Shown one piece after another: positions 7,735 to 20,246 of a stretch of DNA of 64,000 nucleotides. This DNA comes from Faecalibacterium sp. I3-3-89. Its GTDB lineage: Bacteria; Bacillota; Clostridia; Oscillospirales; Ruminococcaceae. The position numbers were made by a program, and so were the translations under genes. The notes under the pieces were generated by a model. That model made no database searches. It was not told the origin of the DNA and saw only the letters and a program-made list of their open reading frames with translations. Every line of letters begins with the position of its first letter. Positions within the stretch are counted from its first letter, which is position 1. Location of the stretch: assembly GCF_023347275.1 (NCBI RefSeq), contig NZ_CP094468.1, positions 2,356,001-2,420,000 of the forward strand, given 5' to 3'.

Positions 7735-8541
7735 TCAGCCCTGTGCGGCACGCTGGCTCTGGATCTCATACAGGATGATGCCAGCCGCCACCGAGACGTT
7801 GAAGCTGTCCACACCGGTGCCTCGTGCAGCCATATCGAGGCTCACCACGCCGTCGCAGAGCTTCTTCACCAGCTGCGACACGCCGCTGCCCTCACTGCCC
7901 AGCACCAGCGCGATGGGGCCGGTGAGGTTGTTCCGGCGCAGGGACACGCCATCCATATCGGCGCAGTAGACGAAAACGCCCTGCTCCTTAAGGCGGCGGA
8001 TGGTCTCGCCGATGTTGGCCACCCGGGCCACGGGCAGTCGCTCCGCAGCACCGGCGCTGGACTTGATGACGGTGGGGGTCACGGATGCGCCGCCCCGCTT
8101 GGGGATGACGATGCCGTGTGCGCCGCACAGCAGGGCCGAGCGCATGACTGCGCCCAGATTGTGTGGGTCCTCGATGCCGTCACTCAGCACGAGGAAGGGC
8201 GGTTCGCCCTTCTCCTTGGCTGCGGCCAGCAGGTCCTCCACCGTTGCGTATTCGATCTCGCTGGCAAAGGCAGCTACGCCCTGATGGCTCTCGGTGCCGG
8301 TCATGAGGCGCAACTTATTGGGGTGCACCCGCTTGACGGTGGCACCGGCCTCCTTAGCCATTGCGGTGTAGTAGGCCGCCACAGCGGGGGCCATGCCCTC
8401 TGCCAGCAGCACGGTATCCACGCCGGAGCCGCTCTTCAGCAGCTCCGTGACCGGGTTCTTTCCGTAAACAAGGCTCTCGTTCCGGGGCTGCTCCTCGGCC
8501 TTTTCGCGGCGGGGGCGGCGGGACGTATTGCGTTCTTCCAT
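7735..8541 (-). CDS. rlmB: 23S rRNA (guanosine-2'-O-)-methyltransferase RlmB (TrmH/SpoU family)
   Basis: 268 residues: a basic N-terminal tail (1-25), an L30e-like substrate-binding domain from VYGKNPVTELL, then the SPOUT knot domain with the three SpoU motifs: ILSDGIEDPHNLGAVMRSA (N and R catalytic), VLGSEGSGV, and SLDMAARGTGVDSFNVSVA. Family members methylate the 2'-O of a conserved 23S rRNA guanosine (G2251 in E. coli) with SAM. Start has GGAAGGAG upstream. The end lies 39 bases from the pseudo-ATPase start on the same strand, so both may share a transcript from a TGTTATACT extended -10 at 8661. Exact target base is inferred from the family. Confidence 0.88.
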   Translation of the reverse strand: MEERNTSRRPRREKAEEQPRNESLVYGKNPVTELLKSGSGVDTVLLAEGMAPAVAAYYTAMAKEAGATVKRVHPNKLRLMTGTESHQGVAAFASEIEYATVEDLLAAAKEKGEPPFLVLSDGIEDPHNLGAVMRSALLCGAHGIVIPKRGGASVTPTVIKSSAGAAERLPVARVANIGETIRRLKEQGVFVYCADMDGVSLRRNNLTGPIALVLGSEGSGVSQLVKKLCDGVVSLDMAARGTGVDSFNVSVAAGIILYEIQSQRAAQG

Positions 8542-8699
8542 GAAGTGCTCCTTCCATTTCTATCGCAGGACGCCGTGGCTCTTCCGGCCCGGCGCCGTTG
8601 TGTTTCATTCAGCAAATCTTTCCATGCCGCAGTGCGGCAGGCGATGATGACTCATCTTGAAGTATAACATAAGAAGCCGGTGTTCGCCATAGAATTGTG

Positions 8700-9230
8700 A
8701 TTTTTCTCCCGTGAAATTTCTGTGCTACGGTCCGGACAGCACCGCATGGGGTAAGTGTCGTCTCTCTGCACACCGAGCATCCGTCTTTTTGCCGGAGGCA
8801 AAAGTTTTCCACATCCAAAGCGCTTTACCCATCGTATATCGGCCCTGTTTTTTCCACAAGTTGAAAACCCTGTGGAAAGAGTTCAAAACTCAAGCACTCA
8901 TGCCTGTTTTTCAGGTTGAATTCCACACTTTCCACGAGGTTTTCCACATTCTCATCTCGACAAGCTCAGAACCTTGCATACATTTTGTAATTTTCAAGTC
9001 AGAATTATGACAAATTTTTGAATCGAAGCAGCCATTCTTTTGCCTTTTTATCCAATATCATTTTGACGAATGCAGTCTTCTGTTGAAAATCGTCCCCTTT
9101 TGTCCCTCTCTCGTTCCTCTGCTCAGATGTTGTCGTCGCTTGTAAAAATGTTGCATTTCACTCGTTTTTCCATTTTTCGACTGCATTTCCGGCCAAGAAA
9201 GCTTCGGTTTGATTACAAAAACTCTCTAGT
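8700..9230. other. AT-rich intergenic region with a cluster of DnaA-box-like 9-mers
   Basis: About 800 bases separate rlmB from fba with no credible gene. TTTTCCACA, which fits the DnaA consensus TTWTNCACA, occurs at 8805-8813, 8850-8858 and 8940-8948. One-mismatch forms lie at 8871-8879 (reverse strand, CTTTCCACA) and 8919-8927 (AATTCCACA). From about 9000 to 9230 it is T-rich on the top strand. Whether DnaA binds here is inference. Confidence 0.5.
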
Positions 9231-9233
9231 GGA

Positions 9234-9262
9234 TTGATTTTGCCCTCTGTTTGGGGTATACT
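9234..9262 (+). promoter_or_regulatory. Promoter of fba
   Basis: TTGATT (9234-9239) and TATACT (9257-9262) with a 17-base spacer, leaving an untranslated leader of about 75 bases. Confidence 0.75.
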
Positions 9263-9342
9263 TAGGTTGTAACTTCGTTAAACCATACACGAAGTGCTGT
9301 GTGGGTACGAAGAGACCCCGATAAATTTTGGAGGTAAATAAT

Positions 9343-10206
9343 ATGTTGGTAAATGCAACCGAAATGCTCATCAAAGCCCGTGACGGCCACTACGGTGTGC
9401 CTCAGTTCAACATCAACAATCTGGAGTGGACCAAGGCTGTCCTGACCGCCTGCGAGGAGATGAAGAGTCCCGTCATTCTGGGCGTCTCCGAGGGTGCCGG
9501 CAAGTACATGACCGGCTTCAAGACCGTCGCCGCAATGGTGGACGCAATGGTCGATTCGATGGGCATCACCGTTCCGGTCGCTCTGCATCTGGATCACGGC
9601 ACCTACGAGGGCTGCAAGGCCTGCGTTGAGGCTGGCTTCTCCTCCATCATGTTCGACGGCAGCCACTACTCCATCGAGGAGAATGTCGCCAAGACCACGG
9701 AGCTGGTCGCTCTGGCACACTCCAAGGGCATGAGCATCGAGGCCGAGGTCGGTTCCATCGGCGGCGTCGAGGACGGCGTTGTGGGCAATGGTGAGATCGC
9801 TGACCCCGCAGAGTGCGCAAAGATCACCGATCTGGGCATCGATTTCCTCGCTGCCGGCATCGGCAACATCCACGGCGTCTACCCGGCCAACTGGAAGGGT
9901 CTGGACTTCGAGGCTCTGGACCGCATCCACAAGGCTACCAACAACATTCCTCTGGTCCTGCATGGCGGCACCGGCATCCCCGACGACATGATCGCCAAGG
10001 CCATCAGCCTCGGCGTCTCCAAGATCAACATCAACACCGAGTGCCAGCTGGTCTTCGCTGAGGCCACCCGCAAGTACATCGAAGAGGGCAAGGATCAGCA
10101 GGGCAAGGGCTTCGACCCCCGCAAGCTGCTGGCTCCCGGCGCAAAGGCCATCGAGGCCAAGTGCAAGGAGAAGATCGAGCTGTTCGGCTGCGCAGGCAAG
10201 GGCTAA
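9343..10206 (+). CDS. fba: Fructose-1,6-bisphosphate aldolase, class II
   Basis: 287 residues from the ATG at 9343, with GGAGGT at 9330-9335; the earlier in-frame ATG overlaps that site. Class II signatures are intact: LHLDHGTYEGC (catalytic Asp and zinc His), EAEVGSIGG, GNIHGVYP, and LHGGTGIPDD, the zinc and phosphate-binding loops. The enzyme cleaves fructose-1,6-bisphosphate to DHAP and glyceraldehyde-3-phosphate in glycolysis and needs Zn2+. The gene has its own strong promoter and terminator, fitting a highly expressed glycolytic enzyme. Confidence 0.96.
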   Translation: MLVNATEMLIKARDGHYGVPQFNINNLEWTKAVLTACEEMKSPVILGVSEGAGKYMTGFKTVAAMVDAMVDSMGITVPVALHLDHGTYEGCKACVEAGFSSIMFDGSHYSIEENVAKTTELVALAHSKGMSIEAEVGSIGGVEDGVVGNGEIADPAECAKITDLGIDFLAAGIGNIHGVYPANWKGLDFEALDRIHKATNNIPLVLHGGTGIPDDMIAKAISLGVSKININTECQLVFAEATRKYIEEGKDQQGKGFDPRKLLAPGAKAIEAKCKEKIELFGCAGKG

Positions 10207-10245
10207 GCCGAAGCTGTCCTTCTGAACAATACTCCACCTGATAGA

Positions 10246-10297
10246 AAGAGCGACCCCGCTGTGTTGAACTCAGCACAGCGGGGTCGCTCTTGTTTTA
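10246..10297. terminator. Bidirectional terminator between fba and the transglutaminase-like gene
   Basis: A perfect stem of about 20 base pairs (AAGAGCGACCCCGCTGTG with its complement) followed by TTGTTTT; convergent genes end on both sides. Confidence 0.9.
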
Positions 10298-10302
10298 TCT
10301 TT

Positions 10303-11214
10303 TTATTGAGGGGCATCTGCTATGCATCGCACCGAAATGCTCTCCGGCTCCTGCATCGTCTCTGCTTCTTTTACTGCTTTCTGAAAGAGCGGAAGCATCT
10401 TCGCCATCTCAAAGCCATTCTCTGTTTTTGCATACTCCGGTGCCATCGTGATGCGGTACTCCGCCTTTGCCTTGCTCCACTGTCGGACCGAAAAGTGTTC
10501 CGGGATCACATCCAGCCATTTCCCTGTCTCTCCAAACTGAGAAACCGCGTCGATCTGGAGCCGGAACAGATTTTTGGCAAAATACACGCTCCATTCCATT
10601 TCTTTCTGAGCCACTTCATGCAGGTCCTGCACCGTCTCATCCGCTCGGCAGAACGTCACAAACCCTGCCTGCGCCATCCTCTCTCTGGCTTCCAGCAAAG
10701 AGAGAACGCTGCCCGTTTCATCGACCAGATAGCCGTTGGTCGTGGGGTCGAGCATACACCATTTTCCCAGAGTCCTGTCAAAAATCTCTGTCACGACATG
10801 ACAGTCGCTGTCAAAGGGCGAATAGGGCAGCATTCTCACTCTCCGGGCGTAGATCCCCAGTGCCAGACAGCATTCCTCCAGTATCTTGGATTTGTTCAGA
10901 CAATTGATCCCATGCTCCGGCTGCTCCAGACTGTATTCCAGCAGCGCCAGCCCATTGCACGGAACGCTGTTATCGTACCACGCACTGTGTGTCAGTTTCG
11001 GGGCAAGATACTTCAACAGCCGCACACTGTGCTCCAGCTCTGTCCCGTTTCCGGCAATTTCATTGAGATGATATTTTTCTTTCAGCTCTGCATACTCCGG
11101 GCAGTCAAAACGATATTCTACCTGTGCCTGCTTTCCGAGTTGAAAGCTCTGGTTATTGCAGAGTATCCCCCGATAAATATCATAAAGTGTTTTATTTTCC
11201 TCATTTCCCATCAT
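10303..11214 (-). CDS. Transglutaminase-like superfamily protein
   Basis: 303 residues from the paired ATGs at 11214, preceded by AAAGGGGAA; a more upstream ATG at 11241 lacks a binding site. The middle shows a papain-like transglutaminase triad in the right order: Cys in INCLNKSKILEECCLALG, His in DSDCHVVTEIFD, and Asp in WCMLDPT. The flanking regions are not recognised. No signal peptide is visible, so it should be cytoplasmic. Codon use is more AT-rich than its neighbours, which hints at later acquisition. Substrate unknown; such folds include peptidases and peptide N-glycanases. Confidence 0.7.
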   Translation of the reverse strand: MMGNEENKTLYDIYRGILCNNQSFQLGKQAQVEYRFDCPEYAELKEKYHLNEIAGNGTELEHSVRLLKYLAPKLTHSAWYDNSVPCNGLALLEYSLEQPEHGINCLNKSKILEECCLALGIYARRVRMLPYSPFDSDCHVVTEIFDRTLGKWCMLDPTTNGYLVDETGSVLSLLEARERMAQAGFVTFCRADETVQDLHEVAQKEMEWSVYFAKNLFRLQIDAVSQFGETGKWLDVIPEHFSVRQWSKAKAEYRITMAPEYAKTENGFEMAKMLPLFQKAVKEAETMQEPESISVRCIADAPQ

Positions 11215-11319
11215 GCGCTTCCCCTTTCTGATTTTATCCATTATAACAATTTCAGACAGAAATTATAATCCGCAGACACAACAAAAACCGCCCTGAGGAC
11301 TCTCAAAGCGGCATATTCA

Positions 11320-11437
11320 AGTCGGCGACTACCTATTTTCACAAGCCGTTTCCAGCTAACTATCTTGGGCACGAGTGAGCTTAACTGCTGTGTTCGGAAT
11401 GGGAACAGGTGGAACCTCACCGTCATCGTCACCGACC
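11320..11437 (-). rRNA. rrf: 5S ribosomal RNA
   Basis: The reverse strand has the typical start GGTCGGTGACGATGACGG, the conserved CCGAACACAG segment, and a 3' end GTCGCCGAC that pairs with the start. Length of about 118 bases is normal. It is last in the rRNA operon. Confidence 0.93.
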
Positions 11438-11562
11438 ATATGACTAGCTAAGTATATCATTTCTGATCTACTTTGTCTAGTATTTCTAGAAGGACGTGCC
11501 TTCAAAACTGAATAATCACTGCTTACATTTTTTCGTTGACTCTAAGAGTCTCAAGCGAATTG

Positions 11563-14402
<2,840 letters not shown>

Positions 14403-14606
14403 AACTATTCTCTCTCGAGAATGGCTTGTATCCTCTTGATTCTCTCTTGCCAACGAAGATTATTGTTACCCTTCCTTTTGAAATTGTAATATTTCTTAAA
14501 AAGAACTTACTATAATCTTTGTTTCGCAGTTATTATTCAGTTTTCAAGGTACGTCTTGGTGATGTCCTGCAAAGCCCGGTCTCCCGAAACTCTGCTCTTC
14601 ATCACA
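14403..14606 (-). other. 23S-tRNA internal transcribed spacer
   Basis: A 200-base spacer between tRNA-Ile and 23S. It contains AT-rich sequence and segments complementary to the 3' side of 23S that would form the processing stem. No gene seen. Confidence 0.7.
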
Positions 14607-14683
14607 TGGTGGGCCAAAATGGACTCGAACCATCGACCTCACGATTATCAGTCGTGTGCTCTAGCCAGCTGAGCTATTGGCCC
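14607..14683 (-). tRNA. tRNA-Ile (GAT anticodon)
   Basis: The reverse strand gives GGGCCAATAGCTCAGCTGG, an anticodon stem-loop CGACTGATAATCG with GAT, TTCGA T-loop, and an encoded CCA (14607-14609). It lies in the rRNA spacer, where tRNA-Ile is usual. Confidence 0.97.
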
Positions 14684-14686
14684 ATG

Positions 14687-14762
14687 TGGTGGAGATTAAG
14701 GGAATCGAACCCTTGACCCCCTGCTTGCAAAGCAGGTGCTCTCCCAGCTGAGCTAAACCCCC
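14687..14762 (-). tRNA. tRNA-Ala (TGC anticodon)
   Basis: The reverse strand begins GGGGGTTTAGCTCAGCTGG; the anticodon loop TTTGCAA between CCTGC and GCAGG carries TGC; CCA is encoded at 14687-14689. The acceptor stem contains two G-U pairs. It is the usual companion of tRNA-Ile in the 16S-23S spacer, here only three bases away. Confidence 0.97.
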
Positions 14763-14879
14763 ACATTAGGTTTTGAGTAACCCCTTTTCAGGGCCCTCAA
14801 AATCGAACAATATCTAATCAACTTGTCTCTGTCACCTGTTCCAAGAACAAACCATCTTCGATGTTTCGTTCTTGCCTGA

Positions 14880-16399
<1,520 letters not shown>

Positions 16400-16594
16400 T
16401 GATATTTATCACTTAAAAAGTGTTAAATCTCTCTTCGCTCAGCACGCAATCGCTTGCGTCCTGTGTGAATTACTTTGTTTGGAATTGTTTAACGTGTTTT
16501 TCCAACACGAAAATAGGTTCCGTTACAAGTTTTTCGATATTGTTCAATTTTCAAGGTCCTGTAGCGCCTCAGCCAAGCGGCTGACAGCTTAATT

Positions 16595-16623
16595 ATTTTA
16601 CCACAGAAGTGGTTTTTTGTCAA
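16595..16623 (-). promoter_or_regulatory. rRNA operon promoter P2 (proximal)
   Basis: Reverse-strand TTGACA (16618-16623) and TAAAAT (16595-16600) with a 17-base spacer, about 190 bases before the 16S 5' end. Confidence 0.75.
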
Positions 16624-16783
16624 GCTTTATTTTTTCGAAGTTTTTCGTTTCTTACCGAACTTGGAGCATCTCGAAAGTCTCTCGCATTCCTGCCGGACTT
16701 TCTCGCATCTATTGGTTCTTTTCGCTTTACTTCTAGCTAAGACTCAGAAGTCATTCTTTTGTCTCAGCGCTTGGCGCTCAAGT

Positions 16784-16812
16784 ATAATACCACATCACCG
16801 CCCGGATGTCAA
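16784..16812 (-). promoter_or_regulatory. rRNA operon promoter P1 (distal)
   Basis: Reverse-strand TTGACA (16807-16812) and TATTAT (16784-16789) with a 17-base spacer. Tandem P1/P2 spaced by about 190 bases is typical of Bacillota rrn operons. The AT-rich stretch upstream (16813-16850) could act as an UP element. Confidence 0.75.
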
Positions 16813-17074
16813 CACTTTTTTACTTCTTTTTTTCAAGTTTTTTCGCGCTGACTGAAATCGGCTTCATCTCCTTGTATTTTTCAGGCCGAGACTCTTTGTC
16901 TGTTATAATGTATTATATAAAGGGCAAAGTATAGACGACGGCCTTTATTACGCCAAGGAAAGCGCCCGCTTCCCTTGCACAAATTGTCAAGAGGTTCCGT
17001 CTCAAATTTTGTTCCGGAAATTCTCCGTTATTTTTGGCGAAAGCTACAAAACACAAAATGTAGTGGTTCTTCCA
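16813..17074. other. Intergenic region between the divergent rrn operon and nrdDG
   Basis: AT-rich, no credible gene. The long reverse reading frame starting at 16913 is an antisense shadow of nrdD. Apart from the promoters at each end I see no further structure. Confidence 0.6.
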
Positions 17075-17102
17075 TTGACATATCACTAAATAGTGATATG
17101 AT
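17075..17102 (+). promoter_or_regulatory. nrdDG promoter with internal palindromic operator
   Basis: TTGACA (17075-17080) and TATGAT (17097-17102) are 16 bases apart. The spacer is almost wholly a perfect inverted repeat TATCACTA-AA-TAGTGATA (17081-17098), so a bound repressor would block RNA polymerase. The CACTA...TAGTG half-sites recall the NrdR box, but the centre is two bases shorter and only one copy is present. A leader hairpin (CGGGTG/CACCCG, 17127-17155) follows. Confidence 0.7.
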
Positions 17103-17188
17103 AGTATCAATGAATCACGAGACTTGCGGGTGCCTCTTGCACAAGGAGACACCCGTTCACACTGTATATGCGACACAGGAGGAGCGCT

Positions 17189-19360
17189 ATGAAGATCATC
17201 AAACGCAACGGTGCTGAAGTACCTTTCGATATTACCAAGATCATCACCGCTGTCACCAAAGCCAGCGATTCGGTGGGCGGCAAGGCCCGTCTCTCCCGGG
17301 AGCAGATCACCGACATCGCCGCAGCCGTGACCGATCAGTGTCAGGCACTCAACCGCGCCATCAGCGTGGAAGAGATACAGGATATGGTGGAGAACCAGCT
17401 CATGGACATCAAGGCCCATGACATCGCCCGCCACTATATCACTTACCGCTATATCCAGAGCCTCAAGCGCCAAACCAACACCACCGACGAGCGCATCCTG
17501 AGCCTTATCGAGTGCCAGAACGAGGAAGTCAAGCAGGAGAACGCCAACAAGAACCCCACCGTCAACAGCGTCCAGCGCGACTACATGGCCGGTGAGATCT
17601 CCAAGGATCTGACCGCCCGCCTGCTGCTGGACCCCGAGATCGTCAAGGCTCATCAGGAGGGTCTCATCCACTTCCACGACTCCGACTACTTTGCCCAGCA
17701 TATGCACAACTGCGACCTCATCAATCTGGACGATATGCTCCAGAATGGCACGGTCATCTCGGGCACCTATATCGAGAAGCCCCACAGTTTCTCCACCGCC
17801 TGCAACATCGCCACCCAGATCATCGCGCAGGTGGCCTCCAACCAGTACGGCGGCCAGAGCATCAGCCTGACCCACCTTGCCCCCTTCGTAGACGTCTCCC
17901 GCAAGAAGATCGCCGCTGAGGTCGAGGCTGAGATGGAGGGTCTGGATGTTTCTGCCGAGCGCAAGCGCGAGATCGTGGAGCGCCGCCTGCGCAATGAGAT
18001 CAACCGCGGCGTCCAGACCATCCAGTATCAGGTCGTCACCCTTATGACCACCAACGGTCAGGCTCCCTTCATCACCGTCTTCATGTATCTGGGTGAGGCC
18101 CGCAACGCGCAGGAGAAGGCCGACCTTGCCATCATCATCGAGGAGACCATCCGCCAGCGCTATCAGGGCGTGAAGAATGAGGCCGGTGTCTGGATCACCC
18201 CCGCCTTCCCCAAGCTCATCTATGTGCTGGAGGAGGACAACATCCACCCCGGCGACCCCTACTACTATCTGACTGAGCTGGCTGCCAAGTGCACCGCCAA
18301 GCGGATGGTACCCGACTATATCTCCGAGAAGAAGATGCTCGAGCTGAAGGTAGACAAGAACGGCGAGGGCCACTGCTACACCTGCATGGGCTGCCGCAGC
18401 TTCCTCACCCCTTATGTGGACCCCGAGACCGGCAAGCCCAAGTATTACGGCCGCTTCAATCAGGGCGTCGTGACCATCAATCTGGTGGATGTGGCCCTCA
18501 GCTCCGGCGGCAACTTCGACAAGTTCTGGAAGATCTTCGACGAGCGTCTGGCGCTCTGCCACCGCGCTCTGCAGGCCCGCCACAAGCGCCTGCTGGGCAC
18601 CCCCAGCGATGCCGCCCCCATTCTGTGGCAGTATGGCGCACTGGCCCGCCTCAAGAAAGGCGAGAAGATCGACAAACTCCTCTTTGGCGGCTACTCCACC
18701 ATCAGTCTCGGCTACGCCGGCCTGTATGAGTGCGTGAAGTATATGACCGGCAAGAGCCACACTGACGCCGGTGCAAAGCCCTTCGCCCTCAGTGTGATGC
18801 AGCATATGAACGACAAGTGCAACGAGTGGAAGAAGGCCGAAAACATGGACTATTCCCTCTACGGCACTCCGCTGGAATCCACCACCTACAAATTCGCCAA
18901 GTGCCTGCAGAAGCGGTTTGGCATCGTGCCCGGCATCACCGACAAGAACTATATCACCAACAGCTATCACGTCCATGTTTCGGAGACGATCGATGCGTTC
19001 ACCAAGCTGAAGTTCGAGAGCGAGTTCCAGAAGCTGTCCCCGGGCGGTGCCATCAGCTATGTGGAAGTCCCCAATATGCAGGACAATCTTGAGGCCGTGA
19101 TGAGCGTGCTGCAGTTCATCTACGACAACATCATGTACGCCGAGTTGAATACCAAGTCGGATTACTGCCAGTGCTGCGGCTACGACGGCGAGATCAAGAT
19201 CGTCGAAGACGACGGCAAGCTGGTGTGGGAGTGCCCCAAGTGCGGCAACCGTGACCAGAACAAGCTGAATGTCGCCCGCCGTACCTGCGGCTATATCGGC
19301 ACCCAGTTCTGGAATCAGGGCCGGACGCAGGAGATCAAGGATCGGGTGTTACACTTGTAA
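17189..19360 (+). CDS. nrdD: Anaerobic ribonucleoside-triphosphate reductase NrdD
   Basis: 723 residues from the ATG at 17189 (GGAGGAG upstream; an in-frame ATG 21 bases earlier lacks it). Residues 1-90 are an ATP-cone (MKIIKRNGAEVPFDITKI) for allosteric control. The central barrel has the finger-loop cysteine region (CYTCMGCRSFLTPY). The C-terminus has a zinc site (CQCCGY ... CPKCGNRD) and the glycyl radical loop RRTCGYIG. The enzyme reduces NTPs to dNTPs without oxygen, using formate as reductant. It overlaps nrdG by one base. Class III RNR suits an obligate anaerobe. Confidence 0.97.
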   Translation: MKIIKRNGAEVPFDITKIITAVTKASDSVGGKARLSREQITDIAAAVTDQCQALNRAISVEEIQDMVENQLMDIKAHDIARHYITYRYIQSLKRQTNTTDERILSLIECQNEEVKQENANKNPTVNSVQRDYMAGEISKDLTARLLLDPEIVKAHQEGLIHFHDSDYFAQHMHNCDLINLDDMLQNGTVISGTYIEKPHSFSTACNIATQIIAQVASNQYGGQSISLTHLAPFVDVSRKKIAAEVEAEMEGLDVSAERKREIVERRLRNEINRGVQTIQYQVVTLMTTNGQAPFITVFMYLGEARNAQEKADLAIIIEETIRQRYQGVKNEAGVWITPAFPKLIYVLEEDNIHPGDPYYYLTELAAKCTAKRMVPDYISEKKMLELKVDKNGEGHCYTCMGCRSFLTPYVDPETGKPKYYGRFNQGVVTINLVDVALSSGGNFDKFWKIFDERLALCHRALQARHKRLLGTPSDAAPILWQYGALARLKKGEKIDKLLFGGYSTISLGYAGLYECVKYMTGKSHTDAGAKPFALSVMQHMNDKCNEWKKAENMDYSLYGTPLESTTYKFAKCLQKRFGIVPGITDKNYITNSYHVHVSETIDAFTKLKFESEFQKLSPGGAISYVEVPNMQDNLEAVMSVLQFIYDNIMYAELNTKSDYCQCCGYDGEIKIVEDDGKLVWECPKCGNRDQNKLNVARRTCGYIGTQFWNQGRTQEIKDRVLHL

Positions 19361-19914
19361 TGAACTACGCAACCATTAAATATTATGACATCGCCAACGG
19401 GCCGGGGGTTCGCACCAGCGTCTTCGTCTCCGGGTGCCGCCACCACTGCCCCGGCTGCTTCAACGAGGTGGCATGGGACTTCGGTTACGGTTCCCCCTTC
19501 GACAAGCCCGTCCGCAACGAGGTATTCGCCTCCTGCAAGCCGGATTATATCGCGGGCCTCTCCCTGCTGGGCGGCGAACCGATGGAGCCGGAGAACCAGC
19601 GGGAACTGGTGACTTTCGTCCAGAACTTCAAGGCCCTCTACCCGAAGAAGACCGTCTGGTGCTACTCCGGCTACACATGGGAACAGCTGACCGGCAAGGT
19701 TCCCTGTCACGCACGGTGTGAAGTCACCGACGAGCTGCTGCGTCTGCTGGACGTGCTGGTGGATGGCCGCTTCGTGGAGGCTGAGCACGACATCTCCCTC
19801 CGTTTCCGGGGCAGCCGGAACCAGCGTCTGCTGGATGTGCCCAAGTCCCTCGCCGCCGGGCAGCCGGTTTGGTGGCAGGACGAAAAGGTCTTCTCCACCC
19901 ATACGATGGAATGA
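19360..19914 (+). CDS. nrdG: Anaerobic RNR activating protein NrdG (radical SAM)
   Basis: 184 residues. The radical SAM cluster motif is CRHHCPGC near residue 25, followed by the SAM-binding LLGGEPM block. NrdG uses a 4Fe-4S cluster and SAM to generate the glycyl radical on NrdD. Its ATG overlaps the last base of the nrdD stop (TAATG), implying translational coupling. The length is typical. Confidence 0.96.
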   Translation: MNYATIKYYDIANGPGVRTSVFVSGCRHHCPGCFNEVAWDFGYGSPFDKPVRNEVFASCKPDYIAGLSLLGGEPMEPENQRELVTFVQNFKALYPKKTVWCYSGYTWEQLTGKVPCHARCEVTDELLRLLDVLVDGRFVEAEHDISLRFRGSRNQRLLDVPKSLAAGQPVWWQDEKVFSTHTME

Positions 19915-19915
19915 C

Positions 19916-19978
19916 AAAAAGAGCGCAGACCTTTCCATGAGCCGAGTGGCTCATCGTGGAAGATTCGCGCTCTTTTTC
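19916..19978 (+). terminator. Terminator of nrdDG
   Basis: Outer stem AAAAAGAGCGC / GCGCTCTTTTT encloses an inner hairpin GAGCC-gagt-GGCTC, then T-rich sequence. Confidence 0.85.
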
Positions 19979-19999
19979 TATCTTTTTGTCGAGGCTTAT

Positions 20000-20007
20000 G
20001 ATATACT
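20000..20007 (+). promoter_or_regulatory. Extended -10 promoter of the small membrane peptide
   Basis: TG-A-TATACT at 19999-20007 fits an extended -10; no good -35 is present. About 46 bases separate it from the start codon. Confidence 0.5.
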
Positions 20008-20052
20008 AAAGACGCTGGCCTTCTCCGTCCAGTTGGAAGGAGGTGAGTTCCT

Positions 20053-20151
20053 ATGGATATTACCACATTCATCCTGTCCGTCGCAGCAGGCGTTGTCGCA
20101 AACTTCGTCTACAAGTGGCTTGGCGGCTGGTTCAAGGACAGCAAGCACTAA
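20053..20151 (+). CDS. 32-residue single-span membrane peptide, candidate type I toxin
   Basis: ATG at 20053 has a strong AGGAGGTG at 20039-20046, and the frame runs to TAA at 20149. The peptide opens MDITTFILSVAAGVVANFVY (one transmembrane helix), then KWLGGWFKDSKH, a charged tail with Trp. This plan (short hydrophobic helix plus basic C-terminus) is that of type I toxins such as TxpA, BsrG and Fst. The gene is isolated between two terminators, and a convergent reverse-strand promoter lies just beyond its 3' end. Toxicity is inference; a small regulatory membrane peptide is the alternative. Confidence 0.7.
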   Translation: MDITTFILSVAAGVVANFVYKWLGGWFKDSKH

Positions 20152-20240
20152 AAGAATGACCCCCCTTTTGAGAGATTGCAGCTCTCTGAGGGGGGTTGTT
20201 CTTTCTTCGTGAGTCCTATGTGTGAATTACCACATTCACT
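20145..20240 (-). ncRNA. Predicted antisense RNA to the 3' end of the small peptide mRNA
   Basis: A reverse-strand promoter (20247-20274) would start transcription near 20240. No reverse-strand gene lies downstream of it before nrdG, so its product would be an RNA of about 95 bases ending at the 20160-20209 hairpin and overlapping the peptide gene 3' end. Predicted only from promoter and terminator positions. Confidence 0.4.
20160..20209. terminator. Terminator of the small peptide gene, possibly bidirectional
   Basis: CCCCCC / GGGGGG outer stem enclosing GAGAG/CTCTC. The forward tail is TTGTTCTTTCTT; the reverse tail TCATTCTTTT could also stop an antisense RNA coming from 20240. Confidence 0.8.
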
Positions 20241-20246
20241 ATCTTC

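Noticed and set aside
5051..7969. 972-residue forward reading frame
   Set aside because: Antisense shadow of the pseudo-ATPase gene; Arg/Gly/His-rich, no Shine-Dalgarno, and crosses into rlmB.
8711..9010. 99-residue forward frame in the fba upstream gap
   Set aside because: No Shine-Dalgarno, unusual composition, and it overlaps the DnaA-box-like cluster; no family resemblance.
8700..9230. Calling this region the chromosomal origin
   Set aside because: dnaA/dnaN are not here and the orientation of rRNA and ribosomal protein genes suggests a single fork direction across the window, so only a DnaA-box-like cluster is claimed.
17081..17098. Calling the nrdD palindrome a canonical NrdR box
   Set aside because: The half-sites are similar but the centre is two bases short and the usual second box is absent.
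16913..18976. 687-residue reverse-strand reading frame
   Set aside because: It lies antisense to nrdD, whose motifs are unmistakable. GC-rich third positions keep the opposite frame open; the translation is biased in His/Val/Gly/Ala with no domain.
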